Shown: positions 63,679 through 64,000 of the stretch, piece by piece
Layout of the letters: each line of letters opens with the position of its first letter
How positions within the stretch are numbered: position 1 is the first letter of the stretch
NCBI GenBank assembly: GCA_025356435.1
Contig: JANXSY010000073.1
Location: 1 to 64,000 of the forward strand
Length of the DNA stretch: 64,000 bases
From: Isosphaeraceae bacterium
Lineage (GTDB): Bacteria > Planctomycetota > Planctomycetia > Isosphaerales > Isosphaeraceae
Direction of reading: 5' to 3'
Program-made: the position numbers and the translations under genes
Notes under the pieces: model-generated
What the model was told of the DNA's origin: nothing
Databases searched by the model: none
The model's input: the letters and a program-made list of their open reading frames with translations, nothing else

Positions 63679-64000
63679 ATGTTGGCCAAACCATAGGACT
63701 CGACCGCGAAGGACCTTCTCGAAGCCGACCCGTCGGCCTGGATGGCCTTGCTCCAGCTTCCCGCCGACGGGCGTCTCGCTCGTCGACTCGAACCTGGCGA
63801 CGATCACCGCCGAGGCTGACAAGGTCATCCGCGTCGACGGTGCGGCCCCTTGGATGGTCCATCTCGAAGTGCAGGCTGGGCGTGACCCGTCGCTACCGAG
63901 GCGACTGCTGCGGTACAATGTCTTGCTGGAGCATCGGCATCTCCTGCCAGTCCTCTCCGTCGCGGTCCTGCTGAGGCGCGAGGCCGATCACCCGGGCCTG
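63679..64000 (+). pseudogene. Rpn/PD-(D/E)XK-like nuclease pseudogene, cut by window end
   Basis: Starts MLAKP, then an in-frame TAG (63694-63696) before DSTAKDLLEADPSAWMALLQLPADG. Near 63770 the frame shifts and continues VSLVDSNLATITAEADKVIRV, APWMVHLEVQAG (E-x-Q of a PD-(D/E)XK core), LPRRLLRYNVLLEHRHLLP to the window end. This is the plctomycete family resembling Rpn recombination-promoting nucleases/putative transposases. GGGGGGG 1-2 nt before the ATG could be its ribosome site. One stop and one frameshift suggest decay, though the C-terminus is outside the window. Confidence 0.75.

Overview
The window is high-GC, densely coding bacterial DNA that reads as a planctomycete, probably of the Isosphaeraceae/Gemmatales type. 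This is an inference from gene content: a DUF1549/DUF1553 cytochrome protein followed by a DUF1501 protein, a second DUF1501 protein, two giant PVC-type CxxCH heme proteins, a DUF1559 protein, a DUF1080 protein, a TPR-carrying Ser/Thr kinase with DFN in place of DFG, and three surface proteins with the planctomycete LExRxL-type N-terminus. No rRNA, tRNA, CRISPR array, prophage or origin was recognised.

Layout. 1-3.4 kb: secreted DUF1080 hydrolase and a DUF1559 fusion protein. 3.4-11.1 kb: minus-strand run of six tightly packed genes (GNAT acyltransferase, M20 deacylase, enolase-superfamily N-acylamino acid racemase/OSBS, TIM-barrel isomerase, membrane-fused spermidine-synthase-like protein, GH1 beta-glucosidase). 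The first three match the known N-succinyl pathway that converts D- to L-amino acids. 11.3-24 kb: secreted proteins, the PSD1/DUF1501 pair, an MFS exporter, a 2,4-dienoyl-CoA-reductase-like SDR, a VPS10/PDZ protein and a DUF1501 protein. 24.3-32.4 kb: surface proteins including a matrixin protease, a MerR regulator with the CarH-type B12 photoreceptor signature, a Pro/Ala/Lys 10-residue-repeat protein and a secreted Cys-hydrolase-like protein. 32.7-34.7 kb: three overlapping or close genes (small membrane protein, CpsD-like ATPase, ExeA-like AAA ATPase) that resemble the ATPase pair of EPS/exosortase clusters. 34.7-41.9 kb: signalling block (Ser/Thr kinase with TPRs, HD-GYP protein, zinc-ribbon membrane protein, apparently inactive alpha/beta-hydrolase). 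42.3-45 kb: CARDB surface protein and a decayed IS. 45.3-58.3 kb: malate dehydrogenase, MFS transporter, two CxxCH heme proteins, a winged-helix-like protein, a glycosyltransferase and a broken acyltransferase. 58.9-64 kb: Mn-catalase pseudogene, YncE/phosphoesterase protein, CRTAC1/ASPIC-UnbV protein and a broken Rpn-like nuclease cut by the window end.

How it fits together. Most genes are exported or envelope proteins for scavenging polymers (glycosidase, DUF1080, cytochrome/DUF1501 pairs, heme-HEAT proteins, VPS10, phosphoesterase), with amino-acid salvage and a handful of sensors. Four genes are clearly broken (IS transposase, acyltransferase, Mn catalase, Rpn-like nuclease) and one (VPS10/PDZ) may have recently gained a stop codon. 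Intergenic spaces hold several palindromic, REP-like elements. Function names rest on motif recognition alone; no searches were run.
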